A stretch of 64,000 nt of DNA from CAVONV01 sp963697355. GTDB taxonomy: Bacteria; Acidobacteriota; Vicinamibacteria; Marinacidobacterales; DATDRI01. Made by a program: the position numbers and the translations under genes. Positions 56,349 to 64,000 of this stretch are shown piece after piece; position 1 is the first letter of the stretch, and every line of letters starts with the position of its first letter. The notes below the pieces were generated by a model. It did not search any database, had not been told where the DNA came from, and saw only the letters and a list, made by a program, of their open reading frames with translations. Where the stretch lies: positions 62,001 through 126,000 of the forward strand of contig CAVONV010000023.1 of assembly GCA_963697355.1 (NCBI GenBank), in the 5' to 3' direction.

Positions 56349-57287
56349 CTAAACTGGAGAGGAAGAGGCTTCTTCCTCCGCGAGCGGCACCATCATCCTC
56401 ATGAGCTGTCGATAGCTGTGATCCACGTCCTTTTGGATCGACTCCATGTGCTCATCCTTCAGATGAGAGAAGCGTCCCTGGCTCTTTAGATAATCCTTGA
56501 CCGGGACTTGCTCGGGATCGACGGTCAGCTTGTAGTCTTCTCCGTATTCGACTTCGTACAGGGGAAACACGCGCGACTGAACGGCAAGCCGGGCGAGGGT
56601 GACCGTGACGCGAGAGTCCACCTTCCATCCTACGGGGCAAGGAGACAGGTAGTGGATCAAGCGGAATCCCTTGGTGTTTTTCGCTTTTTCGAGCTTTCGG
56701 TAGAGATCGTCGGGATAGGCGATGGAGGCCGTGGCGAAGTAGGGAATGCGGTGGGCCGCCATGATGGCTCCGATGTCTTTCTTGGGTTCTCGTTTCGGTG
56801 CGTCGACCGGCGTCGTGGTGGTCCAACCCACCTTGGGAGTGGCGCTGGAACGTTGGATGCCGGTGTTCATGTAGGCTTCGTTGTCGTAGCAGATGTAGAC
56901 GAAATTCTCGTTCCGCTCGGCTGAAGCCGAAAGAGCTTGGAGACCAATGTCGAATGTGCCGCCGTCTCCGGCGATCACGACGACCTGAATGTCTTTGTCT
57001 CCTCGCATGTCGAACCCGGCTCTGACTCCGGAGGCATAGGCGGCTGATGCTTCGAAGGCGGTGTGGAGAAGCGGTACGCCGGCGGCGGAGTAAGGGAACG
57101 GTCCATCGATGACCGCGAAGCAACATGCGGGTGTCACGATGGCTGTTTTCTTGCCGAAGACGCGGAGTAGCAGTTTGTACATCGGCATGGCGCCGCAACC
57201 CGGGCAAGCGAGGTGCCCTTGCTGCAATAGATCTTCTTTTTCGGGCATGTCGAATGTCTTCTTGGGCTCGAAGTGCAACTCTTCCAT
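56349..57287 (-). CDS. porB: 2-oxoacid:ferredoxin oxidoreductase, beta subunit (TPP-binding)
   Basis: The 312-residue subunit has HLACPGCGA near the start (Cys of the proximal cluster), PACCFAV, and the TPP motif GDGGTFDIGLQALSASAERN followed by YDNEAYMNTGIQRS and TPKVGWTTTT. A further Cys (CPVGW) completes the cluster site. Together with alpha and gamma it oxidises pyruvate, or another 2-oxoacid, to acyl-CoA and reduces ferredoxin. It is the last gene of a four-gene minus-strand operon, 25 bases after porA. The specificity is inferred from resemblance to pyruvate enzymes. Confidence 0.9.
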   Translation of the reverse strand: MEELHFEPKKTFDMPEKEDLLQQGHLACPGCGAMPMYKLLLRVFGKKTAIVTPACCFAVIDGPFPYSAAGVPLLHTAFEASAAYASGVRAGFDMRGDKDIQVVVIAGDGGTFDIGLQALSASAERNENFVYICYDNEAYMNTGIQRSSATPKVGWTTTTPVDAPKREPKKDIGAIMAAHRIPYFATASIAYPDDLYRKLEKAKNTKGFRLIHYLSPCPVGWKVDSRVTVTLARLAVQSRVFPLYEVEYGEDYKLTVDPEQVPVKDYLKSQGRFSHLKDEHMESIQKDVDHSYRQLMRMMVPLAEEEASSSPV

Positions 57288-57312
57288 TGCTAGGTCCTTT
57301 GCGACTCGGCTC

Positions 57313-58494
57313 CTATACTCGAACCCAAACCGTCTCGGGGTCCGGAGTTTTGCGCGCGCGGGTCTCTTCTATAGTGTGTCGAATCGTTTTCTCTGTAATG
57401 TCCCTGCCGCCCAATCCAGCGATGTATCCGTAGATATTGGGGCGGTCTTCATCGGGCATGGTGTACAACGACGACTTCAACTCTTGGAACCAGATGCCAT
57501 GATGGCCGTACGAGCAGTTCCGATCCATGACGGCGACCTTTGGCACGCCGGACAGAATCTTCCAGACTTCTTCCTTCGGGAAGGGACGGAACATCCTCAA
57601 GGCAAGGAGCCCTACCTTTTCTCCTCGTTCGCGGTACTCATCGATGACGATTTGTGCTGTAACCGAGGGTGTGCCGGACGTGACCAGAATGACCTCGGCA
57701 TCATCACAATGATAGGGATCTACCAATTTGATCCTTCGGCCGGTCTTTTGCGCCCACTCGTCGGCATAGGTCTCGAAGGTCGGAATAGCGGATATCATTT
57801 CTTCGTGTAGTCTTTGGCGGACCTCCTGATAGTACTCCGGCGACAAAAGCCCACCAATGGCCGCGGGCTTTTTGACATCTAGGCTGAAAGCGGGCTCGCG
57901 TGGAGGGAGAAATTGGTCCACCAATCTTTGTGCCGGTATCTCGACAGCCTCGGCGGTGTGGGACAGGACAAAGGCATCGAGGATGACCATGACCGGAATG
58001 TGGACGGTCTCACCGACCCTGAAGGCCAAGATAACCGTGTCGAGCACTTCTTGAGCAGATGTGCAATATATCTGCATCCAACCCGTGTCTCGTTGAGACA
58101 AGCTGTCGTTTTGGTCGGTCCAGATACTCCAGCCCGGCGCTACGGAGCGGTTGACGTTGACCATGACGATGGGCAATCGTCCACCCCCGGCCCAGTGAAT
58201 GATCTCGTGCATGAGAAGCAATCCCTGGGAGCTCGTGGCTGTGAACACTCGAGAGCCCGCGTACGAGGCTCCGGCACAAGCAGAGAGCGCCGAGTGCTCG
58301 GATTCCACGGTGATGAACCTCGTGCGTCCGGGCGCCTGGGAGGTGAGGTCCGCCAATGTCTCTATGATCGTCGTCTGCGGTGTGATGGGATAGGCCGCAA
58401 CGACCTGGGGTCTGGCTAAAAATGCACCCCACGCGGCAGCGGAATTCGCTGTGATGACTTGGGTCATCGTCTCGACTTCGGCGACCTTGGTCAT
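57313..58494 (-). CDS. porA: 2-oxoacid:ferredoxin oxidoreductase, alpha subunit
   Basis: The 393-residue protein contains the pyrimidine-side TPP domain: NSAAAWGAFLARPQVVAAYPITPQTT.., ESEHSALSACAGASYAGSRV and TSSQGLLLMHEI, then the domain II motif VTSGTPSVTAQIVIDEYRERG. GWSIWTDQNDSLSQRDTGW matches pyruvate-type alpha chains. Its start overlaps the upstream gene by four bases (58491-58494), a sign of translational coupling. No frameshift is seen. Confidence 0.9.
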   Translation of the reverse strand: MTKVAEVETMTQVITANSAAAWGAFLARPQVVAAYPITPQTTIIETLADLTSQAPGRTRFITVESEHSALSACAGASYAGSRVFTATSSQGLLLMHEIIHWAGGGRLPIVMVNVNRSVAPGWSIWTDQNDSLSQRDTGWMQIYCTSAQEVLDTVILAFRVGETVHIPVMVILDAFVLSHTAEAVEIPAQRLVDQFLPPREPAFSLDVKKPAAIGGLLSPEYYQEVRQRLHEEMISAIPTFETYADEWAQKTGRRIKLVDPYHCDDAEVILVTSGTPSVTAQIVIDEYRERGEKVGLLALRMFRPFPKEEVWKILSGVPKVAVMDRNCSYGHHGIWFQELKSSLYTMPDEDRPNIYGYIAGLGGRDITEKTIRHTIEETRARKTPDPETVWVRV

Positions 58495-60245
58495 GATTGA
58501 TCTCCCACCGATTCCGCTTCATCGGGCGTTGCTCTTGTGACACGCCGAAGATGTATTGCGCCCCGCGGACACTCTTCGACACAAACGCCGCATCCTTTGC
58601 AGTAGTCGCATAGGATGTCGTAGCCGGTACCGTCTGCCCGCCGGATGATAGCCGCGTCAGGGCAGAACAGATGGCAGTTGTCGCACTGGATACAGGTACC
58701 GCACTTGAGGCAACGCGCTCCCTCCTGACGCACATCCTCTTCTCGCAGTGACTTGAAGTACTCCGCCATATCTTTGACGCGCTCTTCGGGAGGCCTTTCA
58801 TCGAGAGGTGCAGGTTCTTCGTTCTTGTGATACGCGCGATTGAAGTTCTTGAACTTGGCGATGTCCGTCGAGGCCCCTCGACGCTTCAACGGATCGGGTT
58901 GGACGTAGTCCCCTGCCTCGAGGTCGGTGTGAACTTCCGAAGCGAGCTTGCGGCCCATGCTGACGGCATTGCCGACAGCGTCTTCGCCGGCGATGATCGA
59001 GCCTAGAACATCGCCGCAAGCGTAGACTCCGGGGACACTGGTGTGGTACTGGAAGTCGACCTGTATGCCTCCGTTGATGTCGAGCTTCTCGTCACAGTCG
59101 TCCAGCTCGAGGACCTTGCCCATAGCGACGACAGCTGCGTCGGCGGGTACGACGTGCTCGGTTCCCGCGACGGGAAGCGCTTTCCGGCGTTTCGATTTGT
59201 CGGGCTCGCCGAGCTCCGTCTTGATGCATTCGATGCCGACGAGGCGATCGTTTTCGATGACAAAACGGACCGGCTGGGCTTGAAACTCAATGGGGAGTCC
59301 TTCGTCGAGTGCTTCCTTGATGGCCAGCTTGGACGCAAGCATCTCCTTGCGGCTTCGGCGATACACAACCTTGACGTCATGACCCATGCGGAGGAGCAGC
59401 CGTCCGCAGTCGATCGCGATGTTGCCGCCACCGATGACCACTATCTGCCGGCCAAGGTCTAGCTCGTCTCCGCGTTGGATTTTATCTAAGAGCGCGAGTC
59501 CATCGATGACGCTCGAATGGTTTTCGCCGGGGACACCGAGCTCGCGAGAGCGCCCCTGTCCGATGGCCAGAACGACGGCCTTGAACTTCCTCCTGAGCTC
59601 CGAGATTCTGACATCTTTGCGAAGCGCTTTGCCCTTCTCGAAACGAATGCCGATTCGTTCGAAACGCCCCAGTTCCTTTTCCAGGACATCCTTGGAGACT
59701 TTGAACGAAGGGAGCTCTTGCCATAGGAGTCCCCCGATGCGATCCGATTTTTCGAAAACGGTCACCTCATGCCCGAGCTTTCTCAGGAAATAGGCCGCGC
59801 TCAGTCCAGCCGGTCCCGCTCCCACGATGGCTACTGGAGACTTGTTGATCTCGGGAAGCTCGGGAAGCACGTGATGCTCGAGTGCATAGTCGCCGAGGAA
59901 CCGCTCCACACCTTGAATGTGTACCGCTCCTCCCATGGCTTTGCGGTTGCAGGGCTGTTCGCAAGGGTGTGAGCAGACACGACCGAGGATCGAAGGGAAT
60001 GGGTTGTCCTCCAAAAGAAAACGAGCGCCGCCCTCGAAATTTCCTTCTTCGGCGAACCGCATCAACTCCGAGATGTCGTTCGCGACCGGGCAACGGTCGA
60101 CACAAGGCGGCGTCTGATCTTCGAAATAGGGTTCGAGGTATTTCCAGGATCCCGTCCGGTTGACCGTTGTCGAACCGAACGACACCGCCGTCAGCGGAAC
60201 CTCTTCTTCGGAAGCTCGTTTTGTTGGCTCTTCTTTGTCAGCCAT
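58491..60245 (-). CDS. GltD-like FAD/NAD(P) oxidoreductase fused to a ferredoxin domain, Por operon
   Basis: The 584-residue protein has an N-terminal Fer4_20 domain (CVDRCPVANDISELMRFA, GRVCSHPCEQPCNR), an FAD site (VAIVGAGPAGLSAAYFL), an NAD(P) site (IVVIGGGNIAIDCGRLLLRMG) with YRRSRKEM, the closing FAD contact YACGDVLG, and a C-terminal ferredoxin with Cys clusters (CLKCGTCIQCDNCHLFCP, CDYCKGCGVCVEECP). This joins a glutamate-synthase-small-chain-like module with what is usually the separate PorD ferredoxin. It may pass electrons between the 2-oxoacid enzyme and NAD(P)H, as NfnB-type proteins do. It lies between porG and porA, with a 33-base gap upstream and a four-base overlap downstream. 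Confidence 0.9.
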   Translation of the reverse strand: MADKEEPTKRASEEEVPLTAVSFGSTTVNRTGSWKYLEPYFEDQTPPCVDRCPVANDISELMRFAEEGNFEGGARFLLEDNPFPSILGRVCSHPCEQPCNRKAMGGAVHIQGVERFLGDYALEHHVLPELPEINKSPVAIVGAGPAGLSAAYFLRKLGHEVTVFEKSDRIGGLLWQELPSFKVSKDVLEKELGRFERIGIRFEKGKALRKDVRISELRRKFKAVVLAIGQGRSRELGVPGENHSSVIDGLALLDKIQRGDELDLGRQIVVIGGGNIAIDCGRLLLRMGHDVKVVYRRSRKEMLASKLAIKEALDEGLPIEFQAQPVRFVIENDRLVGIECIKTELGEPDKSKRRKALPVAGTEHVVPADAAVVAMGKVLELDDCDEKLDINGGIQVDFQYHTSVPGVYACGDVLGSIIAGEDAVGNAVSMGRKLASEVHTDLEAGDYVQPDPLKRRGASTDIAKFKNFNRAYHKNEEPAPLDERPPEERVKDMAEYFKSLREEDVRQEGARCLKCGTCIQCDNCHLFCPDAAIIRRADGTGYDILCDYCKGCGVCVEECPRGAIHLRRVTRATPDEAESVGDQS

Positions 60246-60278
60246 AAGGGGCTCCTTGTTCGAACCTTTTCCAAACCG

Positions 60279-60863
60279 TCAGGTGGCCGAAGAAACGCGG
60301 TCGCCGGACGGGGTGCTCATGAGCACTTTCTCGAAGGCTTCCCTCGTAGCGTCTTGGTTGTTCTCGGCTCGTTTCGGGATCGTTTGTCCGATGGCTTGAA
60401 CGAGATGCTCTAGCTCGACGACGCCCGTGACCCTTACCAGCGCACCGACCATGGTTGTATTGACAATCGGTGCTGTTTCGGTACCGATGCCGTGCGACGC
60501 CGCAATCGAGGTGGCGTCGACAGTGGCTAGGTTCCATGACTTGTAGAGGTCGAAAGCTCGAGGAGGCAAAGATGAGTTGATGATAATCCATCCGTTGTCG
60601 TGGAGGCCGGTGGTGACATCGACATGATCGATGAGAGCTTGATCGAGAACCATGACATGGTGGGGGTTATACACATGGGTTCGGATGCGAATCGGTGTCT
60701 CACTCAGACGCGCGAATGCGAGAACGGGTGCACCGCGACGCTCGACGCCGAACTGAGGAAATGCTTGGACGTAGAGTCCTTTCGAAAAACCCGCCCGAGC
60801 CACGATCTGCGATGCCACAACGGCGCCTTGGCCACCTCGGCCGTGGATCCGGATTTCAATCAT
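60279..60863 (-). CDS. porG: 2-oxoacid:ferredoxin oxidoreductase, gamma subunit
   Basis: I chose the ATG at 60863, behind AAGGAACG, which gives the standard start IEIRIHGRGGQGAVVAS. The frame is open further upstream, but that part lacks family similarity. The 194-residue subunit has AFPQFGVERRGAPVLAFARLS and NTTMVGALVRVTG. It is the first gene of the operon porG, GltD-like/ferredoxin, porA, porB. This subunit binds CoA in characterised enzymes. Confidence 0.9.
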   Translation of the reverse strand: MIEIRIHGRGGQGAVVASQIVARAGFSKGLYVQAFPQFGVERRGAPVLAFARLSETPIRIRTHVYNPHHVMVLDQALIDHVDVTTGLHDNGWIIINSSLPPRAFDLYKSWNLATVDATSIAASHGIGTETAPIVNTTMVGALVRVTGVVELEHLVQAIGQTIPKRAENNQDATREAFEKVLMSTPSGDRVSSAT

Positions 60864-61301
60864 CGTTTCGTTCCTTCCACTGGCGGATGCATGGAAGCGC
60901 TCATTGGGGGCACCACTTCCGAGGTCGGCTCGCACCTTCCGAGAGCCGCCGAGGCGGGCTACCGATTGTTTCCCTCGAACGGCCTCTTGGAGAACGACCT
61001 CTTCCATGCTAGCGAGCAACTTCCGTTCCAGGTCTTTCGGTGGTCGCGGGGCGTTGTAATTTGTTGATAAATAGCTGTTTATGAGAATTAGTGGTATATT
61101 TCGGGCTCAGATGCACTTTTTTTGGGGGATATTCCTCAATTTTCGGTTGAAATGAAGCAGACTTCATCGGCTGTTCCTGACCGTTCAGTCACATGTGGCA
61201 ATGTCAATGCGGCTCGATTCAACCGACGTTGTTTGTCTTGAAGGTCGGCAGGTGTTGTTCGAGAATGTGGCGTTCATTTCATAGGGGTGACGGATTGCAT
61301 C
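60864..61301. other. Divergent promoter region between porG and sbcD
   Basis: 60864-61050 is GC-rich and unassigned. 61051-61140 is clearly A/T-rich (GTTGATAAATAGCTGTTTAT, GGTATATTTCGGG) and is the likely promoter area, with a dyad at 61067-61082. No gene is seen. Confidence 0.55.
61067..61082. promoter_or_regulatory. Dyad in the A/T-rich promoter region
   Basis: ATAAATAG and CTGTTTAT form an inverted repeat with one mismatch. It is a candidate operator for porG or sbcD; no regulator can be named. Confidence 0.3.
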
Positions 61302-62462
61302 ATGCGCATCGTTCACACGAGTGACTGGCACGCAGGGCGAACCTGGAAAGGAATCCAACGGTTGGCCGAGCTCGGGAATGTTCTCGAACATCTCGGCGAC
61401 TTTCTGGAGCACGAGAAGATCGATCTGCTCTTGATGTCAGGTGACATTTTTGACAACAATGCACCCCCGCCGGAAGCAGAGAAGCTCGTCTTCAGCTTCT
61501 TCAAGAGAGTGGGGCAAGCCGGCATCCCGAGTGTCGTCATTGCCGGCAATCATGACAGTCCCACGCGCGTCGAGGCCTGGGGAACTTTGGCGGAGTTGGT
61601 CCGGGTCCATGCCTTGGGTTTACCTCGAAGGGCGGAAGAGGGCGGCGTCATCGAAATCGAATCCCACTCCGGAGAGCGAGCGCAAGTGGCTGCTGTTCCG
61701 TTTGCACCCGTTCATCGAATGGTGACGGCTCTCGAGTTGGCGGGAGATGAGAGAAAGACCAAGCGCCAGTACGATGCCACGATGAGAGAGATCTTTTCCC
61801 ATCTCTCGCGCCGCTTTACTGAAAGCACCATCAATTTGCTCATGGCTCACACGCATCTTGCGGGGGTGACCTTCTCGGGTTCCGAGCGAGAAGTTCATCT
61901 CGGGCAACAGTGGGAGACCACACCGCAAGCGTTTCCATCTTCGGCTCAATACGTCGCTCTCGGCCACATCCACCGCGCTCAGCAGATCGAGGCCTCGCCC
62001 GCACCGGCGTGTTACGCGGGCTCGCCGCTCCAACTCGACTTTGGCGAAGAGGGTGAAGAGAAGACGTTCGTGGTCGTCGAAGCAGAGCCGGGCCGTCCGG
62101 GCCAATGTGAATGGCTCGCCTATGAAGGGGGTGAGAGCCTTCGAACGATTGAATCGAGTCTCGAGTCACTGGAGCGCGATGCGGATCAACTGTCCCGGTC
62201 CGGTTGGCTTCGTGTTCGAGTGCCTCTCGCCGCTCCCGACCCGGATGTCAACGGAAAGGTGCGTCGGCTCCTGCCGAATGCCGTTGTCGTAGAAGTGGAG
62301 CTACCTGAGCCTCCCACGGAAGCCCGGCACCAACATCCTCCTCGAAGCTCGCCGCCGAGGGAGCTCTATCGAGCTTACAGTTTGACTCAACATGGAAACG
62401 AGCCCGAGCCGACGCTTCTCGATGCCTTTGACCGACTCTACGCTGACAGTGAAACTGACTAG
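61302..62462 (+). CDS. sbcD: Exonuclease SbcD (Mre11-type nuclease subunit)
   Basis: From ATG 61302 (MRIVHTSDWHAGRTW) the protein has the five metallophosphoesterase motifs: DWH, MSGDIFD, VIAGNHDSP, LLMAHTH and ALGHIHRAQ, all with their Asp/His/Asn ligands. The capping domain follows (YAGSPLQLDFGE). At about 386 residues it is normal for SbcD. With SbcC it cleaves DNA hairpins and protein-blocked ends. A GTG at 61287 is an alternative start. sbcC begins 94 bases downstream. Confidence 0.93.
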   Translation: MRIVHTSDWHAGRTWKGIQRLAELGNVLEHLGDFLEHEKIDLLLMSGDIFDNNAPPPEAEKLVFSFFKRVGQAGIPSVVIAGNHDSPTRVEAWGTLAELVRVHALGLPRRAEEGGVIEIESHSGERAQVAAVPFAPVHRMVTALELAGDERKTKRQYDATMREIFSHLSRRFTESTINLLMAHTHLAGVTFSGSEREVHLGQQWETTPQAFPSSAQYVALGHIHRAQQIEASPAPACYAGSPLQLDFGEEGEEKTFVVVEAEPGRPGQCEWLAYEGGESLRTIESSLESLERDADQLSRSGWLRVRVPLAAPDPDVNGKVRRLLPNAVVVEVELPEPPTEARHQHPPRSSPPRELYRAYSLTQHGNEPEPTLLDAFDRLYADSETD

Positions 62463-62504
62463 TGGGGCGTGCATGAATAAAGAAGACGGCCTCCCCATTC
62501 GAAC

Positions 62505-62550
62505 TCGATACTCGAGTAGTCGAGTCCTCGGGTACTTGCGTACTCCGAAG
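62505..62550. repeat. ACTCGAGTAGTCGAGTCC array between sbcD and sbcC
   Basis: Degenerate copies of ACTCGAG/GTACTTGCGTACTC separate two genes that are usually adjacent or overlapping. It belongs to the same family as 13071-13106. Confidence 0.65.
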
Positions 62551-62555
62551 AGGCC

Positions 62556-64000
62556 ATGAAACCGATACGACTCATCATAGAGGGGTTCACTTGCTTCAAG
62601 GACGAGCAGCCTCCGCTGGATTTTACGGGCCTCGACCTCTTTGCCATCACCGGGCCCACGGGAGCAGGCAAGACTTCGATTCTTGATGCGCTGATTTTTG
62701 CCCTCTACGGAAAAGTCCCGCGCGTGGGAAAGAGCTATGGAGAGCTCATCGCTTTGGGCCGCGACCGCATGTCCATCGTTTTGGATTTCGAAGTCGGCCT
62801 ACGTCGGTTTCGAGTCGCTCGAACCGGGCGGCGTGGCCGATCGGGTGAAGCACTGCTCGAGGAGATCTCGGAGAATAAAGCGGAACCCGTCACGAGCAAA
62901 GTCCACCAAGTCGACAAAGAGATTGTCGCATTGCTTGGTTTGAGATACGAGGCCTTTACTCAAGCCGTTGTACTGCCGCAAGGAGAGTTTGCTCGCTTTC
63001 TTCACTCTCAGCCCCGCGATCGAAGAGAAATCATTCGAGACCTGCTGCGTCTTCAAGTGTACGAACAGATGCGAAAGGCGGCCTTTGAACGCGCCAAAGA
63101 GAGGAACGCTCACCTGCGGGCCATCGAGGAGCGCCTCGAGCAGGACTACAAAGATGCAACACCAAGTCATCTCGAGGAGCTGACCTCACGAAGCGATATC
63201 CTCGAAGAGAAGAGTCAGAAAACAGCCGCCCAGATGTCCGAGGAACAAGAGAAACTGGAACGCGTCAAGCTTCTCCACGGCAAGACACGGGAGCTTCATC
63301 GAAACCGATTGGAGGGAGAAAAGCTCGCCGAGAAAGAGCCTCTGATTGAAGCGGCGGACGAGAAACTCCAGACAGCGAGGCGTGTGACTCCGTTGATACC
63401 ACTGTTCGAGGCCGTCGATGAGTCGGGGCGGCGCGTGGAGGCGGAGGGTGATCGACTCGAATCGACCGAGAAAGCGCTCGTTGAAGCTACGAAGCTGCTC
63501 GATGATGCGAGAACAGAATTGGAGACGGCGCGGCAGGCGGGCGGTAAAGTCGCCGACTTGAGGGACCGTCTTCGGGCTCTCGATGAAATCAAAGGTCTTC
63601 TAGAGCCCAAAGAAGCAGCGAAAAAGCGGTTTGGAGAGACACAAGAGAAGCTCGAGGCTCTCGAAAAGGAAGAACGCGAAACCCACAAGCGGCTCGCGAA
63701 AGCTCGTGTGGATGTGGAAAGGCTGGAGGCAAAACGACGCGACGCTTCATCTCGGGTGGAAAAGGTCCCCTACGACCCGGCGCTGGATCGACTGCTGGAC
63801 GAAGTGCGTGATGAGGCTGTTCAGCTCGGTTCGTTGCGGCAAGAAGCGTCAAGTACCATTGGAGAGATCGAAAGGGTTAAGACGGTGGTGGCGGCGAAAA
63901 ATTCCGACCTCTTTCGCTGTCAGCGAGAGTCGGAAGAAGCGCGGCAGCGTTACGAGGGTGAACGCCTGAATACCGAGACGGCACAAAAGGCGCTCCAAGA
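62556..64000 (+). CDS. sbcC: Exonuclease SbcC (Rad50-type ATPase), 3' end outside window
   Basis: The ATG at 62556 gives MKPIRLIIEGFTCFKDEQ, then Walker A GPTGAGKTS and the SbcC hallmark QAVVLPQGEFARFL (Q-loop region). From about residue 180 the protein is a long Glu/Lys/Arg-rich coiled coil that remains open to the window edge (481 codons seen). SbcC is a SMC-like ATPase that drives SbcD nuclease action; Walker B and the signature motif must lie beyond 64000. I checked the frame through the coiled coil and found no stop or shift. Confidence 0.92.
   Translation, partial: MKPIRLIIEGFTCFKDEQPPLDFTGLDLFAITGPTGAGKTSILDALIFALYGKVPRVGKSYGELIALGRDRMSIVLDFEVGLRRFRVARTGRRGRSGEALLEEISENKAEPVTSKVHQVDKEIVALLGLRYEAFTQAVVLPQGEFARFLHSQPRDRREIIRDLLRLQVYEQMRKAAFERAKERNAHLRAIEERLEQDYKDATPSHLEELTSRSDILEEKSQKTAAQMSEEQEKLERVKLLHGKTRELHRNRLEGEKLAEKEPLIEAADEKLQTARRVTPLIPLFEAVDESGRRVEAEGDRLESTEKALVEATKLLDDARTELETARQAGGKVADLRDRLRALDEIKGLLEPKEAAKKRFGETQEKLEALEKEERETHKRLAKARVDVERLEAKRRDASSRVEKVPYDPALDRLLDEVRDEAVQLGSLRQEASSTIGEIERVKTVVAAKNSDLFRCQRESEEARQRYEGERLNTETAQKALQ

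Noticed and set aside
60864..61019. N-terminal extension of the gamma subunit by 52 residues
   Set aside because: It has no family similarity, and a good Shine-Dalgarno precedes the ATG at 60863.
1..64000. tRNA, rRNA, IS transposase, integrase, riboswitch
   Set aside because: I looked for the usual signatures by eye and found none. A covariance-model or profile search could still find a small RNA I missed.

Overview
The window looks like a chromosomal fragment of a Gram-negative bacterium, most likely an uncultured member of the Acidobacteriota. The evidence is a PadR regulator overlapping a large MacB/FtsX-type permease of the ADOP (acidobacterial duplicated orphan permease) kind at 53129-56247, large sortilin/VPS10-like beta-propeller proteins, subtilases with aromatic hexapeptide tails, and an LpxC enzyme that implies lipid A. 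I saw no rRNA, tRNA, CRISPR array, recognisable transposase or phage gene. The taxonomic call is an inference.

Layout. 1-7282: two tandem, overlapping hybrid histidine kinases with Reg_prop propellers and Y_Y_Y domains. 7283-8707: a ParE-type toxin-antitoxin pair lying between two diverged copies of the kinase 3' end. 8708-16807: three secreted S8 peptidases, with sigma-54 promoters in front of the first and third, a third sigma-54 promoter in front of a collapsed fourth copy, and strong terminators after the second and third. 16849-20014: a REC-PAS-GGDEF-EAL protein, a REC-only protein and an unknown small protein. 20421-27033: two convergent VPS10-like exported proteins. 27290-31539: a possible two-gene DUF4258-like module, a B12-binding radical SAM protein, a YjbQ-family protein and a winged-helix regulator with about six membrane spans. 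31592-36139: a DASS transporter, a TerB-like protein, a response-regulator/LpxC fusion and a URO-D family protein. 36188-43849: MATE exporter, AlkD, DinB-like protein, glycosyltransferase, M19 dipeptidase, a broken MOP transporter and a secreted arginase-like protein. 44286-52756: small stress and housekeeping genes, many frameshifted, and a large SLC12-like permease in pieces. 53129-56247: PadR/ADOP pair. 56349-60863: a four-gene 2-oxoacid:ferredoxin oxidoreductase operon with a fused GltD-like/ferredoxin subunit. 61302-64000: sbcD and the 5' part of sbcC.

Most novel points. (1) A receiver domain fused to a catalytically complete LpxC suggests phosphorelay control of the committed step of lipid A synthesis. 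(2) The S8 cluster carries near-identical -24/-12 promoters and hexapeptide minisatellite tails and has decayed copies, so it behaves like an expanding and collapsing gene family under RpoN control. (3) The first hybrid kinase has lost the phospho-accepting His of its HPt domain, while its tandem partner keeps it.

Caution. More than a dozen genes read through only if one- or two-base indels are corrected. These cluster at 1-7 kb, 24-29 kb and 41-52 kb, while neighbouring long genes are clean. Conserved protein sequence resumes after each break, which fits uncorrected indel errors in the assembly at least as well as real decay. Only read data can separate the two. Frameshifted genes are given here with their full reconstructed extent.
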